Positions 43,393 to 51,436 of a stretch of 64,000 nucleotides of DNA are shown here, piece after piece (the first letter of the stretch is position 1; the number at the start of each line of letters is the position of its first letter). This stretch comes from Haloplanus litoreus. Lineage in GTDB: Archaea > Halobacteriota > Halobacteria > Halobacteriales > Haloferacaceae. The stretch lies in assembly GCF_042677945.1 (NCBI RefSeq), contig NZ_JBHUDN010000001.1; one strand, given 5' to 3'. Below the pieces are notes generated by a model. The model was not told the DNA's origin. It worked only from the letters and a program-made list of their open reading frames with translations, and ran no database searches. Position numbers and translations under genes: made by a program.

Positions 43393-43941
43393 TCACAGTA
43401 CCGTCCCGAACCAGAGATACAGCCCCGCGAGTATCGATTCGAAGGAGAGGGTGCCGAGCGCCGACAGGAGCAGGAACCGGCGGTCGTCCATGCCGGCGAG
43501 GCCGGCGGGAACCGTGACCATCCCCCGAGTGAACAGGAGCGTGTTGCTCACGGGGACGACCACGGGCCCCCACCGGTCGAACCACCCCTCGAAGCGGGCG
43601 AGGGCGTCGTCGCTGACGCGGAACCACCGCGACCCCAGCAGCCGCTCCCGACCGGCGCGCTTGGCCAGCGTAAACAGGGCGAACTGGCCGACGGTGGCGC
43701 CGGCGACGGCGATACCGACGACGGTCACGGCGTTCGCCACCGATCCCCCGAGGAGCGCGAGCGCTCCCGGAACGACGAGTTCGCTCGGCACGACGTACAG
43801 CAACATCGCCCCTTCGAGGACGAACACCCCGAAGAGGACGAGCAAGCCGTAGTCGGCGGCGAGTAGCTCGCGGAGGGCGTCGGGCAACTGAGCGACCTGA
43901 AGCGGAGCGAACACACTGCACTCTGCACCGTGGGGGCACAT
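43393..43941 (-). CDS. DedA/VTT-type membrane protein
   Basis: 182 residues with about five membrane segments. The VTT pattern is visible in EGAMLLYVVPSELVVPGALALLGG and RFEGWFDRWGPVVVPVSNTLLFTRG (usual arginine/proline loop around FxRWG). DedA proteins take part in membrane lipid (undecaprenyl/polyprenyl phosphate) movement or homeostasis. Start ATG at 43941. It is divergent from hemB, 59 bases apart. Confidence 0.86.
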   Translation of the reverse strand: MCPHGAECSVFAPLQVAQLPDALRELLAADYGLLVLFGVFVLEGAMLLYVVPSELVVPGALALLGGSVANAVTVVGIAVAGATVGQFALFTLAKRAGRERLLGSRWFRVSDDALARFEGWFDRWGPVVVPVSNTLLFTRGMVTVPAGLAGMDDRRFLLLSALGTLSFESILAGLYLWFGTVL

Positions 43942-44000
43942 ATCGGTTGCGTGTGCGTGGGAGCGACGGGGTTTTGACCGTCCCGGGCGAGGCGTGCGGT

Positions 44001-44990
44001 ATGCATCAGCCAGACCGCCCGCGGCGACTGCGCCGGGACGGCGTCCGCTCGCTCGTCAGCGAGACCGAACTCCGCGCGTCCGACCTCGTGGCGCCCGTGT
44101 TCGTCGATGCGACGACCGACGAACGGGTGCCCATCGAGTCGATGCCCGGACACGAACGGGTCCCCGTCGCCGAGGCGGTCGACCGGGTCGAGGAGGTGCT
44201 GGAAACGGGTGTCGAGGCCGTCATCCTCTTCGGCATCCCGGAGTCGAAGGATCACGAGGGATCGCGCGCCTGGGCGGAGGACGGCGTCGTCCAGCGGGCG
44301 ACCCGGGCCGTCACGGCCGAGACGGACGCGACGGTCATCACCGACGTCTGTCTCTGTGAGTACACCGAACACGGCCACTGCGGGGTGCTGGAGGCGGACG
44401 CACGCGACGATCCGATCCTGACCGTCGACAACGACGCGACGCTCGACCGCCTCGCGCGGACGGCCGTCTCCCACGCCGAGGCGGGGGCGGATATGGTCGC
44501 CCCCTCCAGCATGACCGACGGGATGGTCGGGGCCATCCGGACGGGTCTCGACGACGACGGCTTCTCGGACGTGGCGATCATGTCCTACGCCGCGAAGTAC
44601 GAGAGCGCCTTCTACGGCCCGTTCCGCGACGCTGCCGACGGCGCGCCCGCCTTCGGCGACCGGCGCCACTACCAGATGGACCCCGCGAACGGCCGGGAGG
44701 CGCTCCGCGAGGTGCGCCTCGACGTGGAACAGGGCGCCGACGTGCTGATGGTCAAGCCGGGCCTGCCCTACCTCGACGTGGTGAGCGCCGTCCGCCGGGA
44801 GTTCGACCGACCCGTCGCCGCCTACAACGTCAGCGGCGAGTACGCGATGCTCCACGCCGCCGCCGAGAAAGGGTGGCTCGACCTCGACGCGGTCGCTCGG
44901 GAGTCCCTCCTGTCGCTCAAGCGCGCGGGTGCGGACCTGATCGTGACCTACTTCGCCGAGGACGTGGCACCCGACTGCCGGGGCGCGTGA
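44001..44990 (+). CDS. hemB: Delta-aminolevulinic acid dehydratase
   Basis: 329 residues. HemB joins two 5-aminolevulinate molecules to porphobilinogen. Active lysines are in SYAAKYESAFYGPFRDA and LMVKPGLPYLD. A zinc-binding triad of cysteines DVCLCEYTEHGHCG is present, so this is the zinc form. Standard length. Start ATG at 44001. First of the tetrapyrrole genes here (hemL, hemC and hemD follow at 47-51 kb, with amt and a nitrilase-like gene between). Confidence 0.97.
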   Translation: MHQPDRPRRLRRDGVRSLVSETELRASDLVAPVFVDATTDERVPIESMPGHERVPVAEAVDRVEEVLETGVEAVILFGIPESKDHEGSRAWAEDGVVQRATRAVTAETDATVITDVCLCEYTEHGHCGVLEADARDDPILTVDNDATLDRLARTAVSHAEAGADMVAPSSMTDGMVGAIRTGLDDDGFSDVAIMSYAAKYESAFYGPFRDAADGAPAFGDRRHYQMDPANGREALREVRLDVEQGADVLMVKPGLPYLDVVSAVRREFDRPVAAYNVSGEYAMLHAAAEKGWLDLDAVARESLLSLKRAGADLIVTYFAEDVAPDCRGA

Positions 44991-45211
44991 GCGCGCGGCG
45001 CCGCAGGCAAATACAATATCGTTGACAAAACGTCCGTCCGATTATCGGGCAACATTTGTCCGTCAGTTCCCGGTTTTACGTCCTTATACAACCCTTATCT
45101 GCTATTAAATCGAACGAACATCCAGACAAACGGATTAATATAGACATTTGTAAACACTAATCCTTATACTATGTCGTAACAGTAGATTCTATCGCAACTC
45201 GGAGAACGAAC
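44991..45211. promoter_or_regulatory. A/T-rich regulatory region of the amt operon
   Basis: About 220 bases, markedly A/T rich. Possible elements: GGATTA (45132-45137) and TAATCC (45158-45163), an inverted repeat with a 20-base spacer; ACATTTGT twice (45052-45059, 45144-45151); TATA-like TTAATATAG (45135-45143) and CTTATACTATG (45163-45173). Since ammonium transporters are nitrogen-regulated, this may be where a regulator binds. Confidence 0.45.
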
Positions 45212-45292
45212 ATGGTAGAAGAACCCGAAAACACAAACATCTGTCCAAGCACCGATAGCGAAGTACCGTCGACGGAGGTGGCCGAATGCTGA
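45212..45292 (+). CDS. Possible 26-residue ORF overlapping amt
   Basis: Begins ATG with a GGAG 6-9 bases upstream and ends in TGA at 45290-45292, overlapping the amt ATG by seven bases. The peptide (MVEEPENTNICPSTDSEVPS...) is acidic with two Cys. A Shine-Dalgarno GGAGG for amt lies inside it. It is likely a coupled leader peptide; whether a stable protein is made is unknown. Confidence 0.45.
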   Translation: MVEEPENTNICPSTDSEVPSTEVAEC

Positions 45293-46929
45293 CGCCGCTT
45301 CAGGTTGACCCGTCAGCGATCACCTCCGGCGTGAACAACGCCTGGATCCTGACCGTCAGCTTCCTCATCTTCTTCATGCACGCCGGCTTCGCCATGCTGG
45401 AGGCGGGGCAGGTGCGCTCGAAGAACGTCGCCAACCAGCTGACGAAGAACATGCTGACCTGGAGCGTCGGCGTCATCGTCTACTTCCTGATCGGCGCCGG
45501 TGTCTCGACCGTCGTCGGCGGCGGCTCGAACCCGTTCGGCTACATCACCGGTAGCTCGGCCGGGTGGGTCGGCTGGCTCTACGGCGCGGTGTTCGCCATG
45601 ACGGCGGCGACCATCGTCAGCGGGGCCATCGCCGGTCGGGCGAAACTCCGCGCGTACGTCGCCTACACGATCCTGCTGTCGGCGGTCATCTACCCCGTCG
45701 TCACCGGTCTCACCTGGGCCGGCGGCTTCCTGACGACCATCGGTCCGGGCTTCCAGGACTTCGCGGGCGGCATGATCGTCCACGGCATGGGCGGCATCGC
45801 CGGCCTCACGGCCGCCTGGGTGCTCGGCCCCCGGATGGACCGCTACAACGAGGATGGCTCGGTGAACATCATCCCCGGCCACTCGCTCACCTTCGCGGTG
45901 CTGGGAACGCTCATCCTCTGTTTCGGCTGGTACGGCTTCAACGTGGGCACGTCCGCCATCTTCAGCGACGGCGGCCTGCTCAGTGATCAGCTCGGTCGCG
46001 TCGCCCTCACGACGACGATGGGCATGGCCGCGGGCGCCATCGGCGCCGGCGCCGTCGCGCTGGGCAAGACCGGCAAGGTCGATACGCTCTACGTCGCGAA
46101 CGGCATGCTCGCCGGACTGGTCGGCATCACCAGCAACACCAACGCGATCACGTGGATCGGCGCGCTCGTGATCGGTGGGCTGGCCGGCGCACAGCTCCCC
46201 ATCGTCTTCGGATTCGTCGAGAAGCGCCTGAAGATCGACGACGTGTGTGCGGTCTTTCCCGTCCACGGGAGCGCGGGCGTCCTCGGAGCGGTCCTGTTCC
46301 CGCTCTTTGCGATTCCCGGCTACTCCGTGAGCTTCGTCGGCCAGTTGGCCGGCGTCGCGGTCATCGCCGCCTGGACCATCTTCGCGACGGCCCTGGTGTT
46401 CGGCATCATCAAGGCGCTGGGTCAGGCCCGCGTCTCGGAGGAACACGAGCGTGAGGGTCTCGACGTGTCCGAACACGGCGTCAACACCTACCCCGAATTC
46501 GGCGAGCCCGACATCGTCGCCGACGGCGGCGAGGGCTTCCGCACCGACGGTGGCGAGGACAAAGAGATCCGCACCGACGGTGGCAGCGAGATCAAGATGG
46601 TCGTCGCGATGCTTCGTCCGGAGAAACTGGGCGACGTGAAACAGGCCATCGCCGACGTCGGCGCCCCCTCGATCACCGTGACGAACGTCTCCGGCCGCGG
46701 CTCACAGCCCGCCAAGAAGGGCCAGTGGCGCGGCGAGGAGTACACCGTCGACCTCCACCAGAAGGTGAAAATCGAGTGCGTCGTCGCGGACGTGCCCGCG
46801 ATGGACGTCGCCGACGCCATCCGCGAGGGTGCGAACACGGGCGAACCCGGCGACGGCAAGATCTTCATCATGCCCGTCGACGAGGCGGTACAGGTCCGCA
46901 CCGGGAAGACGGGACCGGACGCGGTCTAA
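45286..46929 (+). CDS. amt: Ammonium transporter fused to a PII (GlnK/GlnB) domain
   Basis: 547 residues. Amt part (about 1-400) has eleven membrane helices: opening ITSGVNNAWILTVSFLIFFMHAG, ammonium-gate AGFAMLEAGQVRSKN, twin-His region LIVHGMGG (His near residue 166 in MIVHGMGG) and a late PVHGSAG. A linker (acidic, repeated RTDGG) leads to residues 435-547, a PII protein: MVVAMLRPEKLGDVKQAI, T-loop GRGSQPAKKGQWRGEEYTVDLHQK with the usual Tyr. PII proteins regulate Amt by binding its pore under nitrogen sufficiency. Fusion to Amt is found in some archaea and bacteria. GGAGG 8-12 bases upstream. Confidence 0.94.
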   Translation: MLTPLQVDPSAITSGVNNAWILTVSFLIFFMHAGFAMLEAGQVRSKNVANQLTKNMLTWSVGVIVYFLIGAGVSTVVGGGSNPFGYITGSSAGWVGWLYGAVFAMTAATIVSGAIAGRAKLRAYVAYTILLSAVIYPVVTGLTWAGGFLTTIGPGFQDFAGGMIVHGMGGIAGLTAAWVLGPRMDRYNEDGSVNIIPGHSLTFAVLGTLILCFGWYGFNVGTSAIFSDGGLLSDQLGRVALTTTMGMAAGAIGAGAVALGKTGKVDTLYVANGMLAGLVGITSNTNAITWIGALVIGGLAGAQLPIVFGFVEKRLKIDDVCAVFPVHGSAGVLGAVLFPLFAIPGYSVSFVGQLAGVAVIAAWTIFATALVFGIIKALGQARVSEEHEREGLDVSEHGVNTYPEFGEPDIVADGGEGFRTDGGEDKEIRTDGGSEIKMVVAMLRPEKLGDVKQAIADVGAPSITVTNVSGRGSQPAKKGQWRGEEYTVDLHQKVKIECVVADVPAMDVADAIREGANTGEPGDGKIFIMPVDEAVQVRTGKTGPDAV

Positions 46930-47024
46930 CCACCAAACACGTCGTCCGTCCCGCGACCCGCGGCGAACACCGGCGCTCCCTTCGACCCAGTACCTTCTTT
47001 CCGCAGCGGCGCACAGCCGTAGGT

Positions 47025-48359
47025 ATGAACCACGACGAATCACGGGAGCTGTACGACCGGGCGCTGTCCGTGCTGGCCGGCGGTGTCAACTCGTCGGTGC
47101 GGGCGTCGATGCCGTACCCCTTCTTCGTCGAAGGCGGCGACGGCGCCCACGTCGTCGACGCGGACGGCAACCGCTATCTCGACTACGTGATGGGCTACGG
47201 CCCGCTACTGTACGGTCACGACCTCCCCGAGTCGGTGGAGGCGGCGATCCAGTCTCACGCCAGCGCCGGCCCGATGTACGGCGCACCCACCGAGGTCGAA
47301 GTCGACCTCGCGGAGTTCGTGACGCGACACGTCCCCTCCGTCGAGATGCTCCGCTTCGTCAACTCGGGGACCGAAGCCACCGTCTCGGCCGTCCGCCTCG
47401 CGCGGGCGTACACCGGGCGCGACAAAATCGTCGTCATGCAGGGCGGCTACCACGGCGCACAGGAGTCCACGCTGGTCGAGGGCGATCCGGACGGGGCGAC
47501 GCCCTCCTCGCCGGGCATCCCCGACTCCTTCGCCGACCACACCATCCCAGTCCCGTTCAACGACACCGACACCATCGCGGACGTCTTCGAGGCCCACGGC
47601 GACGACATCGCCGCCGTCCTCACGGAGCCGATCCTGGGCAACATGGGCGTCGTCATGCCCGTCGACGGCTTCCACGAGTCGCTACGCGAACTCTGTGACG
47701 AGTACGGCTCGCTCCTGATCTTCGACGAGGTCATCACCGGCTTCCGCGTCGGCGGCCTCGGCTGTGCCCAGAGCGAGTTCGGCGTCACACCCGACCTGAC
47801 GACGCTCGGGAAGATCGTCGGCGGCGGGTTTCCCGTCGGCGCCGTCGGCGGCCGCGCGGAAATCGTCGAACACCTCACGCCGGGCGGCGACGTGTTCCAG
47901 TCCGGCACGTTCTCCGGCCACCCCGTCACGATGGCCGCCGGCCTGGAGACGCTGCGCTACGCCGCCGAGAACGACGTGTACGACCACGTGGACGCCCTCG
48001 GCGAGCAGTTGCGCGCGGGCATCACCGACATCCTGGCGGAGCGAGCGCCGGAGTACACCGTCGTCGGCACCGGGAGCATCTTCAAGACCATCTTTACCCG
48101 CGACGGGAGCGGCGGCGAGGGCCACTGCGAGGCCGGCTGTCGCCAGCGCGAGGACTGTCCGAACTTCGACGCCTGCCCCAAGACGGGCGCGGACGTGGCG
48201 GCCGCCGAGACGAACCGCTGGGAGCGGGTGTTCTGGCAGGAGATGAAAGACCGCGGCGTCTTCCTCACCGCCAACCAGTACGAGGCACAGTTCGTCAGCT
48301 ACGCCCACACGGAGGAGGACGTCCAGCGGACGCTCGACGCGTATCAGGACGCGCTGTAA
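47025..48359 (+). CDS. hemL: Glutamate-1-semialdehyde 2,1-aminomutase
   Basis: 444 residues. PLP enzyme producing 5-aminolevulinate. Signatures: GGVNSSVRASMPYPFF, LRFVNSGTEATVSAVRLARAYTG, and the Schiff-base Lys in TTLGKIVGGGFPVGA. An insertion near residues 365-385 has four cysteines, C368-x3-C372-x5-C378-x5-C384 (CEAGC...DC...AC), absent from bacterial HemL as far as I recall; it could bind a metal or cluster. Start ATG at 47025, 95 bases after amt. Confidence 0.95.
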   Translation: MNHDESRELYDRALSVLAGGVNSSVRASMPYPFFVEGGDGAHVVDADGNRYLDYVMGYGPLLYGHDLPESVEAAIQSHASAGPMYGAPTEVEVDLAEFVTRHVPSVEMLRFVNSGTEATVSAVRLARAYTGRDKIVVMQGGYHGAQESTLVEGDPDGATPSSPGIPDSFADHTIPVPFNDTDTIADVFEAHGDDIAAVLTEPILGNMGVVMPVDGFHESLRELCDEYGSLLIFDEVITGFRVGGLGCAQSEFGVTPDLTTLGKIVGGGFPVGAVGGRAEIVEHLTPGGDVFQSGTFSGHPVTMAAGLETLRYAAENDVYDHVDALGEQLRAGITDILAERAPEYTVVGTGSIFKTIFTRDGSGGEGHCEAGCRQREDCPNFDACPKTGADVAAAETNRWERVFWQEMKDRGVFLTANQYEAQFVSYAHTEEDVQRTLDAYQDAL

Positions 48360-48375
48360 CCGGGCGTCTCGCGAG

Positions 48376-49467
48376 TTACTCCTCGCCGTCTCGCTCGTGA
48401 TACGGCGGGACGAAGATGTCTTCCTCGACCATCCTCTCGATCTGTGCCTCCGTCACCTCCTCGGCGTACGTCTCGTGATCCACGGGCTGGCGGTCCAGCC
48501 ACAGGTTCTTCGGGTAGAGCTCCCGGTCGTAGATGGGCTGGATCAGTTCCGTCCGGAGGTCCTTGATCCAGTTCGCGAGCGGCGACGAGGTGCGGAACTC
48601 GCGGAGGCCTTCCACGTCGACGGTGGCCGCACAGTACGACGACCCGGCACCGTAGGCGTGTTCGGCGAGGACGTTCCCTTTGTGATCGACGACCATCGAT
48701 CCGCCGCCGAACGTGTCGACCGGCGTGTCCGCGTCGGGCGTGACGTAGTACGTCCCCAGGTTCGGCGCGACGACGTAACAGGTGTTGTCGAGGGCGCGCG
48801 CCCGGTTCTGGATCGCCCAGCTCTCGTTCGCCACGAGCGGTTCCGGGCAGGCGATCCGGCAGACGACTTCGGCGCCGTTCATCGCGAGGCCGCGGACGTA
48901 CTCGGGGTACGCTCCCTCGATGGCCAGCGAGATGCCGAGGCGACCGATTTCGGTGTCGACGACGGGAAAGAGGTCGTCCAGATCGTCGCCGTGGTGTTCC
49001 TGCCAGTCGTCCCACACGTCGTGGGGGGAGACCGACCGCTCGACGGGGAGGAGTGGCGTCACCTTCCGGTGGGTGTGGATCACGTCGCCGTCGGGGTCGA
49101 TGACGAAGGCGGTGTTGTAGAACTTCTCGTCGTACTCGGGCGCCTTCTCCTTCGCGGAGGCGACGACGAACGTCTCGAACTCCTTGGCGTACTCGCCGAG
49201 CGTCTCGGTCTCTGGACCGGGGATATCGATCGCGATCTCCTCGCGGTAGGTGGCGTGGTCCATGTCGAACACCTCGTCGGTGAACCCCTGGAGCGCCCCT
49301 TCGGGGAGGACGGCGAGTTTGACGGGGAGTTCCAGGCCGCTGAGCCACGTGGCCGCCGAGAGGGCCTCGTGGATGTGTTCGAGATTCGTCTCGATGTCGC
49401 TGCGCTCCTCGGCGCCCCAGACGGTCGGGGACAGACCGACGGCGTTGTACTTCGGAATCCTCGACAT
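48376..49467 (-). CDS. Nitrilase-superfamily protein lacking the catalytic Cys
   Basis: 363 residues. The fold marks of nitrilase-type hydrolases are kept: Glu56 in AVLPEGAL and Lys134 in THRKVTPLL. The third member of the triad is missing: where GVAICYDxxFPE is expected, the sequence is GRLGISLAIEGAYPE, so Ala181 replaces Cys. A Cys at residue 202 and one at 206 follow, but not at the active position. Function unknown; it may be a pseudoenzyme or use another residue. Convergent with hemL, divergent from hemC. Confidence 0.85.
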   Translation of the reverse strand: MSRIPKYNAVGLSPTVWGAEERSDIETNLEHIHEALSAATWLSGLELPVKLAVLPEGALQGFTDEVFDMDHATYREEIAIDIPGPETETLGEYAKEFETFVVASAKEKAPEYDEKFYNTAFVIDPDGDVIHTHRKVTPLLPVERSVSPHDVWDDWQEHHGDDLDDLFPVVDTEIGRLGISLAIEGAYPEYVRGLAMNGAEVVCRIACPEPLVANESWAIQNRARALDNTCYVVAPNLGTYYVTPDADTPVDTFGGGSMVVDHKGNVLAEHAYGAGSSYCAATVDVEGLREFRTSSPLANWIKDLRTELIQPIYDRELYPKNLWLDRQPVDHETYAEEVTEAQIERMVEEDIFVPPYHERDGEE

Positions 49468-49570
49468 GGCTCGTATGGTGGGCGTCTCGGGGCCGGCTCA
49501 AAGGCGTTGTGTCACCGCGTCGCCGACGGGAACTGGTGGGCTTTTCACCCTCGGGAGCGACCGGTCGGAT

Positions 49571-50656
49571 ATGAACACGCGCGGGACCATACGGCTAGCG
49601 ACGCGCGGGTCCGACCTCGCCCTCCGACAGACGGCGAGCGTCCGCGACCGTCTCGACGGCCCGCGACGCACCGTCGAGACGGTGGAGGTGTCGACCCGAG
49701 GCGACGAGATTCGGGACGAACTCATCCACCGCCTGGGAAAGACCGGAGCGTTCGTCCGCGCCCTCGACGAGCGAGTGCTCGAAGGCGACGTCGACGCCGC
49801 GGTCCACTCCATGAAGGACATGCCCACGGAGTCGCCGACGGAACTCGTCGTCGCCGGGGTACCGGAACGCGCCTCCGCGGGCGACGTCCTGGTGACGCCC
49901 GACGGGAGTGCCCTGTCCGACCTCCCCGAGGGGGCCGTCGTCGGGACGTCCTCGCTTCGTCGGGGCGCGCAGTTGCGCCGGGCGCGGCCGGATCTGAAGA
50001 TCGAACCGCTCCGGGGCAACGTCGACACCCGACTGGAGAAGTTGCTCGCACCGGGCCTCCAGCGGGAACACGAACGCCGGCTGGACGCCGAAGACGAGGA
50101 CGAGGGCGAACATCCGGACGCGTTCGACCGGTCGGTCGAGGACTGGTTCGACGGCCTCTCGGAACTGGAGCGTCAGGCGATGGAGCGGACGGTCGAGACG
50201 GAGTACGACGCCATCGTTCTGGCGGAGGCGGGACTGGAGCGGAGCGGCCTGCTCGGCACCGTCCCGACGACTCGGCTCCCCGAAGAGCGGTTCGTCCCCG
50301 CGCCGGGACAGGGCGCCATCGCGGTGACGGCCCGGGTGGACGACGAGGCGACCGAGACGATTCGCGGCGCCGTCGACGACCCAGTGACGCGCGTCGAGAC
50401 GACCGTCGAGCGGACGATTCTCGCGGAACTCGGCGGTGGCTGTATCGCCCCCATCGGGGTCTACGCCGTCGTCCAGGGGGAGTACGTCCACGTGATCGTT
50501 CAGGTCCTCTCCCTCGACGGGACGGAGGCAGTGGAACGAACCGCCGACCTGCGGATCACCGACCACGCCGACGCGGCCGCGTCGCTCGCGGCCGAATTGC
50601 GCGAGGAGGGCGCCGCCGACCTGATCGACCGCGCCCGCGCGGAGGCCGAGGAGTGA
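49571..50656 (+). CDS. hemC: Porphobilinogen deaminase
   Basis: 361 residues. HemC polymerises four porphobilinogens into hydroxymethylbilane. Signatures: RLATRGSDLALRQT, STRGDEIRDEL, AAVHSMKDMPTE and the dipyrromethane-binding Cys in ELGGGCIAPIG. An acidic insertion (EDEDEGEHPDAF) near 180 is typical of halophile versions. Its stop overlaps the GTG start of hemD by GTGA. ATG at 49571. Confidence 0.96.
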   Translation: MNTRGTIRLATRGSDLALRQTASVRDRLDGPRRTVETVEVSTRGDEIRDELIHRLGKTGAFVRALDERVLEGDVDAAVHSMKDMPTESPTELVVAGVPERASAGDVLVTPDGSALSDLPEGAVVGTSSLRRGAQLRRARPDLKIEPLRGNVDTRLEKLLAPGLQREHERRLDAEDEDEGEHPDAFDRSVEDWFDGLSELERQAMERTVETEYDAIVLAEAGLERSGLLGTVPTTRLPEERFVPAPGQGAIAVTARVDDEATETIRGAVDDPVTRVETTVERTILAELGGGCIAPIGVYAVVQGEYVHVIVQVLSLDGTEAVERTADLRITDHADAAASLAAELREEGAADLIDRARAEAEE

Positions 50657-51399
50657 CCGGGGAGCGGCCACGCGTCGCCGTCTTCCGCCCCGACGACGAC
50701 CGACTGGCAGCGGCCCGGACCCTCCTCCACGACCTGGGCGTCGAAGCGGTCGGCGACCCCATGCTGGCGGTCGAACCGACGGGCGAGACGCCGTCGGCAG
50801 CCGACTACGTCGTGTTCACGAGCAAGACCGGGGCGGAACTCGTCGCGTCGGCGGGGTGGGAGCCGGGGACGGCGACCGTCGTCGCCATCGGACCCAAAAC
50901 CGCCGAGGCGCTGGAAGCGGCGGGCTACGCCGTGGATCTGGTGCCCGAGGAGTTCACCTCGTCGGGGCTGGTCGACCTGCTGGCCGACCGAACCACGGAC
51001 GCGACGGTGGAAGTGGCCCGGAGCGACCACGGGAGTCCGGTCCTGCTCGACGGCCTCCGGGCGGCCGGCGCCGACGTCCACGAGACGGTACTCTACCGGC
51101 TGGTCCGCCCAGAGGGCGCGGGCGAATCGGCAGCGCTCGCGGCGGCCGGCGACCTGGACGCCGTCTGTTTCACCTCGTCGCTGACGGTCGAACACTTCCT
51201 CGACGCCGCCGCCGAACGCGGGGTCCGCGACGCGGCGGTCGCGGGCCTGAACGACGCCGTCGTCGGCGTCATCGGGGCGCCGACCCGCGAGACGGCCGAC
51301 GGGGAGGGAATCGACGTGGACGTGGTGCCCGCCGAAGCGACGTTCGAGGCGCTGGCCCGCGAGACGGTCGAGCGCCTGGGCGACGACGGGGCGCGCTGA
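50653..51399 (+). CDS. hemD: Uroporphyrinogen-III synthase
   Basis: 248 residues, start GTG overlapping the hemC stop (GTGA). HemD cyclises hydroxymethylbilane with inversion of ring D. It has the two-domain fold with segments ADYVVFTSKTGAELV, ATVVAIGPKTAEALEAAGY and LDAVCFTSSLTVEHFLDAA, typical of the family, which is weakly conserved. Position directly after hemC supports the call. Confidence 0.93.
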   Translation: MTGERPRVAVFRPDDDRLAAARTLLHDLGVEAVGDPMLAVEPTGETPSAADYVVFTSKTGAELVASAGWEPGTATVVAIGPKTAEALEAAGYAVDLVPEEFTSSGLVDLLADRTTDATVEVARSDHGSPVLLDGLRAAGADVHETVLYRLVRPEGAGESAALAAAGDLDAVCFTSSLTVEHFLDAAAERGVRDAAVAGLNDAVVGVIGAPTRETADGEGIDVDVVPAEATFEALARETVERLGDDGAR

Positions 51400-51436
51400 C
51401 GAGGGTTTATCCGCGATGACGACCGATCCGACGACG

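Noticed and set aside
48397..50652. Upstream part of the 1000-codon open frame that ends with HemD
   Set aside because: Only the last 248 residues look like HemD; the part before 50653 is Arg/Pro-rich shadow of the nitrilase and hemC genes.
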